Below the pieces are notes generated by a model. That model searched no databases and had not been told where the DNA came from. It saw nothing but the letters and a program-made list of their open reading frames with translations. A stretch of DNA of 64,000 nt from Rhododendron vialii (lineage: Eukaryota; Streptophyta; Magnoliopsida; Ericales; Ericaceae). The translations under genes and the position numbers were made by a program. The stretch is taken from NCBI RefSeq assembly GCF_030253575.1, contig NC_080561.1, positions 36,637,564 to 36,701,563 on the forward strand, read 5' to 3'. Positions 60,901 to 64,000 of the stretch are shown here, piece after piece (the first letter of the stretch is position 1; each line of letters starts with the position of its first letter).

Positions 60901-61872
60901 ACAAAACTTGAAGAAGAATATCTTGATTCTGAAGCCAAGGTATGAATTGTTCGTTCATGTTCATTGTCGATGATTTTCCCTCGAATAATATCTTTGCGTA
61001 ATTCTCCACCAAAAAAACGAGATGATGTTTAAAATGAGGGCACTGAATTTTTTGTTTGTTTTGTTTCTTTGCTTCTCAATAAGGTCACCTAAATCTGAGT
61101 CGTGAACATTTACTCTATTAGAAGTTTGCGGATGAGTTCTAGCAGTCTTTCCAGAAATTTGTTGCTTCTATCTACTCAAGATCATGCTTTGCATTTCTTG
61201 TCTATTGTCAGTTTATCGCCATATTCAGTGTAGTGGAAAGCATAAAAAAGCAGTTCTTCCCTAAAAATGAAGAAATTTCCAGGTGAGGTGATCATGACCG
61301 ATGTTATATTATTTGTTTTTTTTTAATTTTATTTTATAGTTTTACTGCCTTTACTTGGCTTGTGTAGCCTTTGGTTCAACCTTTAAGGAAGGAAACATGA
61401 TAAAATTGTGATCAGGCATGATAATCAAATGGTTGAAGAGTTACTTAATCATCTTGAGAAAATCAAAGATGAATTTGAATCGATTGAGAGACCAGAACTG
61501 GACATTGAAAGTCCCACCCGAAGTGCAAATGCTACATCAATAGAGAATTCCAAGAGTAGTCCATTTTCTGTTCCCGAAGAGGCCTCAACTGAGGAAGTTG
61601 AATCCATTCAGAGACCAAATTCGGAAACTCAGAATCCAACCAAAACAGTAGAAACGCCATCGAAAGAAAGGGCTCCTGAGACATTGGAACGCAAACTCTC
61701 AGAATCTCCTAAGATCATGGGAGTCAAGACGTCAGACCCTGGGGCAAAACTTTTGGAGCTGAAATTGGAATTGGAGAGAGAAAGCAAAGAGGACTCAACA
61801 GAAGAGATTGGGGGATGGGAATTCGATGAGCTTGAGAAAGACCTGGAAACCAGTGACCTACCGAGAAAATAG
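47588..61872 (+). CDS. Plant coiled-coil protein of unknown function, 18 exons
   Basis: Exons: 47588-47737, 50981-51202, 53753-53848, 54087-54139, 54344-54440, 54528-54601, 55256-55370, 56455-56565, 57006-57082, 57308-57374, 58675-58740, 59936-60043, 60110-60240, 60444-60510, 60642-60706, 60846-60939, 61212-61282, 61416-61872. They total 2,121 nt, 706 residues; every junction is GT/AG and in phase. It starts [16 protein letters not shown], continues with VYY-like DSDIG...[14 protein letters not shown] and LCLTGGKEV (residues ~125-190), then long heptad-rich helices (about 200-540) such as [17 protein letters not shown] and [18 protein letters not shown], and an acidic Ser/Glu-rich tail ending [16 protein letters not shown]. 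From memory it resembles uncharacterised plant proteins sometimes labelled 'structural maintenance of chromosomes-like' (Arabidopsis AT5G13560). It lacks any SMC ATPase motif, so that label says little. No signal peptide or membrane segment is seen. Function is unknown. Confidence 0.85.
48111..48326. mobile_element. MITE with TTTGTTTGAC ends in intron 1
   Basis: The left end CCCCTTTGTTTGACGAG pairs with the right end CCGGTCAAACAAACAGGCCC. It is 216 bp with an AT-rich interior. It is a plant hAT- or PIF-like non-autonomous element; the target site duplication is not certain. Confidence 0.65.
49381..49490. repeat. Poly-C tract and duplicated CT-rich 43-bp unit
   Basis: About 19-20 C in a row are followed by two copies (starting at 49,400 and 49,443) of a unit containing ATGTCTCTCTCTCTTCCCC and CACGTTTCTTCTCTC. 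It is low-complexity intronic DNA and may be hard to assemble exactly. Confidence 0.8.
52950..53437. mobile_element. Stowaway-type MITE carrying a nested element, intron 2 of the coiled-coil gene
   Basis: The outer ends CTCTCTCCGTCCCAATTTG and CAAATTGGGACGGAGGGAG are nearly perfect inverted repeats flanked by TA (52,948-52,949 and 53,438-53,439). Inside, about 53,025-53,262 reads GCTTTGTTTGGTTTCC ... AAATCCATCCAAACTCAGC with its own inverted ends, so a second MITE has inserted. The 187-codon frame at 52,744-53,307 crosses both and is not a gene. Confidence 0.75.
57875..58480. other. GC-rich insertion-like block in intron 10 of the coiled-coil gene
   Basis: After a (TC)n tract (about 57,879-57,908) the composition changes to G-rich sequence with GGACGGCGGCGAGCGGAG-like runs, then T16 and a G10 tract near 58,418-58,441. 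It differs from the AT-rich intron around it and has no long frame. It may be the 5' part of a retroelement or a captured leader; I do not recognise it. Confidence 0.45.
60721..60854 (+). repeat. 67-bp exact tandem duplication spanning a 3' splice site
   Basis: 60,721-60,787 and 60,788-60,854 are identical as far as I can read. Each copy ends ...CCTGTTCCAG|GTCACAATT, so the acceptor of exon 16 and its first nine bases are present twice. Only the second acceptor (exon start 60,846) continues the open frame; use of the first brings an in-frame TGA within seven codons. Confidence 0.9.
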
Positions 61873-63940
61873 CCCGAACATGCTTCTCAGAGTTTCGGAT
61901 TCAAGAACACAAAATCTTTATGTAGTTTTTCCACCAAATTTTGGAAAATGGAACTGGTAGAGCTTTGATACATATGAATTTCCTGAATGTAACATTGACC
62001 AATGAAACAGTACTTGGTCTGGGTTATTTATTTATTTATTTATTTTTTGGGGTTGGCCACCCAGCCCAGACACAAGGCTTTGTAATCCAATTTGAAGGGA
62101 AATACAACTTTGCTCAATTAAACTCCATATGAACAATAATGCTGAAATATTGCTGAACTATGTGAGCTCATTCAAAACCCAGATCCAACCCAGTGCCTGC
62201 CCTATATTTATAGAACTTCTTACAAGTAGTTTGTAGGTCGGTAACTGTTCTTAATGTTCTGCTGAGCCAAAAAAATTTAGCTGGCCCAAAAAAAATAAAA
62301 ATTCTTAATTTTATTATTTTTTTTTGAACCAGAAAAACCCAGTCTTAATGCTCTGTTGACTTAGTGTAAAACTTTGAGGATTAACAAATTATCATTTTTA
62401 TTCTTCAGAATTATATAGTATAGAGTGAGTGCCACTTTGCGTCCGGAGAAATCCAGAAATACGGCTTTGAACCCTTCGTCCTCCGTTCCGAACAAATCAC
62501 ATTTCCAACACTTGTTTGCTGTTTCCTGTATTCCTTGTCTGAGAAAATATTGGTAACATCTTGCAGCAGAGCTGTTGCTTTGTATGATGAGTTAGGCCAC
62601 GGATGTGCATCTGGCAAGGTTTTTCTAGTAAAGGGCTCGGCCATCTTGTTTTGGTTTATTGCTTCAGTGAAATTTTAATCTACCAGAAAATAATGAATTC
62701 GACGTGCGCAAATCATTAAAAAAACAATGACAGTAAGTACCAAAAATACAAAACTTCATGGTTTACCAGTGTGTTTACGTTTGTATATATACCTCTCAAC
62801 TCTCATCCAGCATCTTTTCTATCGACTTGGGGGCTGCTGTTCCTAATTCAGTGGCGCTCAATCTTACCGTTCGAAAGTGTTCTGGACGGTGAGATTGAGT
62901 GCTGCTGAATGGGACAGCAGCCCCCCGGCCAGTCTGCTTTTCTATTGTTCTCTTTCCTCCTTTCATCTACTCTTGGTACAAAAACTTTAGTTTACTGATC
63001 CTGTGATCCATGACCTATCTGCATCGATGCTCTTCCTTCATAAAGCGGCAATATAGACTCCCATAATATACAACACCTTTAGCGCCAACGGGTTTGGCCA
63101 GGTGGACATGAGAAAGCTAACCAGTGCTTGTCCACCACGAGTTCACATGTTCGAATTTCACAAAAGCCAAATATTTCAAGTCTTGGGGTTACTGAGAGTT
63201 TGTCTGGTTATTAACTTTAGGGCCTCATAATTAGTCAAAGAGCGCGCAAACTGACCCGGACATCAGGTTATAATTAAATAAAAAAAAGGCACCTCGCAAA
63301 AGTTGCTAACATAGTAGTAACATGGTTGTTGGTCATAGTAACTAATACAGGTATAGTTTCTTCAATGGAGCTTTATTAGTCTATGCAAAGGTCATTGTCC
63401 ACTTCCAGGGATGCCTACTCACCAAGCAGAGTGTGTGAGAAGTTACTTAGGACCACATTACAAAAGTTACCATGTTCCACTATTAATTCTAAGTTGAAGG
63501 TGGGGTGCACTATAGGGGACAGTGCGCGATGCAGGCCGTCCGTCTCGACGATATATGGTCCAAATTTTATCTCAGTTCCTGTAGATCCGAACCTTCTATT
63601 TTCAAAATGAATTTTAAATCAATAATAGTCGAGATGAACGGCTCGGATTTCACACTACACCCCTGTAGTGCTTGGAGAGACCCGGTTCTATAGAGCACCG
63701 TGTGATGAATTTTACATGTAGTATAGAGCACAACTGAGCTTGGCATCTAGACTCCTACTAAAGATGTAGGTGGCCTCCACAAAGGCACCATGATAAGCTC
63801 GAGAAAATTTGCCATGTAATCTTTCGAAGATTAATAATAAAAAAGATCGCGCGCCGTCCAAATAAAAAAGAGAAAATTTGCCACACTCTATCAAGCAACG
63901 GATTAAACTATACCCATAATTAAATCAAGCATTAGGGTTT

Positions 63941-63941
<1 letters not shown>
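61873..63941. other. 3' flank and intergenic
   Basis: Downstream of the coiled-coil gene the sequence has a (TTTA)n run near 62,028-62,044 and a 97-bp foldback at 62,829-62,925. It also has MITE-like sequence at about 63,500-63,710 with GTCTCGACGATATATGG...AGTCGAGATGAACGG inverted motifs. No gene is supported. Confidence 0.55.
62829..62925. mobile_element. 97-bp foldback element
   Basis: The left arm GGGGGCTGCTGTTCC...CTCAATCTTACCGT pairs with the right arm ACGGTGAGATTGAG...GGGACAGCAGCCCCC, leaving a ~17-bp loop. It is a compact hairpin, likely a MITE remnant. Confidence 0.7.

Positions 63942-63983
<42 letters not shown>
63942..63983. repeat. (GA)n microsatellite at the window end
   Basis: About 42 bp of GA dinucleotides follow ATTAGGGTTTGA and precede TTATATATAC. 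Similar GA tracts mark leaders elsewhere in the window, so a plus-strand gene could start just beyond, but nothing more can be seen. Confidence 0.9.
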
Positions 63984-63987
<4 letters not shown>

Positions 63988-64000
63988 ATATACAAGGCAA

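Noticed and set aside
47588..61872. Annotation of the coiled-coil gene as a true SMC protein
   Set aside because: There is no Walker A or B motif, no hinge, and the size is far too small; only heptad-rich helices are shared.
1..64000. tRNA, rRNA or organellar insertions
   Set aside because: I found no cloverleaf with A and B boxes, no rRNA segments, and no recognisable chloroplast or mitochondrial coding sequence by reading; a covariance-model scan could still detect a small RNA gene.

Overview
This window is nuclear DNA from a flowering plant, most likely a eudicot. It is AT-rich with long introns, plant-type splice sites, many miniature inverted-repeat transposable elements (MITEs), (GA/CT)n tracts in leaders and introns, and three spliced genes of plant families. 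I cannot name the species. There is no sign of bacterial, organellar or viral gene organisation.

Layout. Positions 1-16,250 are gene-poor and repeat-rich. They hold an LTR-retrotransposon-like remnant with modular tandem repeats, two inverted copies of a ~0.9-kb dispersed repeat carrying different later insertions, nested foldback elements (one very GC-rich), an element with ~160-bp terminal inverted repeats, and a decayed ABCG7-like half-transporter fragment on the minus strand. Positions 18,088-29,478 (minus) are a complete nine-exon GAUT7-type galacturonosyltransferase gene of 605 codons. Its introns carry a LINE fragment, a Stowaway-type MITE and an array of about five ~300-bp degenerate repeats. 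A ~5-kb intergenic stretch with several MITEs separates it from a divergently transcribed gene at 35,494-44,601 (plus). That gene is a complete ten-exon plant lipin, a PAH1-type phosphatidate phosphatase of 877 residues, with a TATA box and a GA-rich leader upstream. Positions 47,588-61,872 (plus) are an 18-exon gene for a 706-residue plant coiled-coil protein of unknown function. The last 2 kb are intergenic and end in a (GA)n tract.

The exon chains were built by hand. Every junction keeps phase and ends on consensus GT/AG, and the deduced proteins have the expected lengths. The genes look like ordinary unlinked housekeeping functions: pectin synthesis in the Golgi, phospholipid and triacylglycerol precursor metabolism at the ER, and an uncharacterised coiled-coil protein. 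I see no evidence that they work as one system. The most notable signals are structural: a 67-bp tandem duplication that copies a 3' splice site, a duplicated leader region in the lipin gene, microsatellites placed exactly at splice sites, and paired repeats that serve as empty-site controls for one another's insertions.
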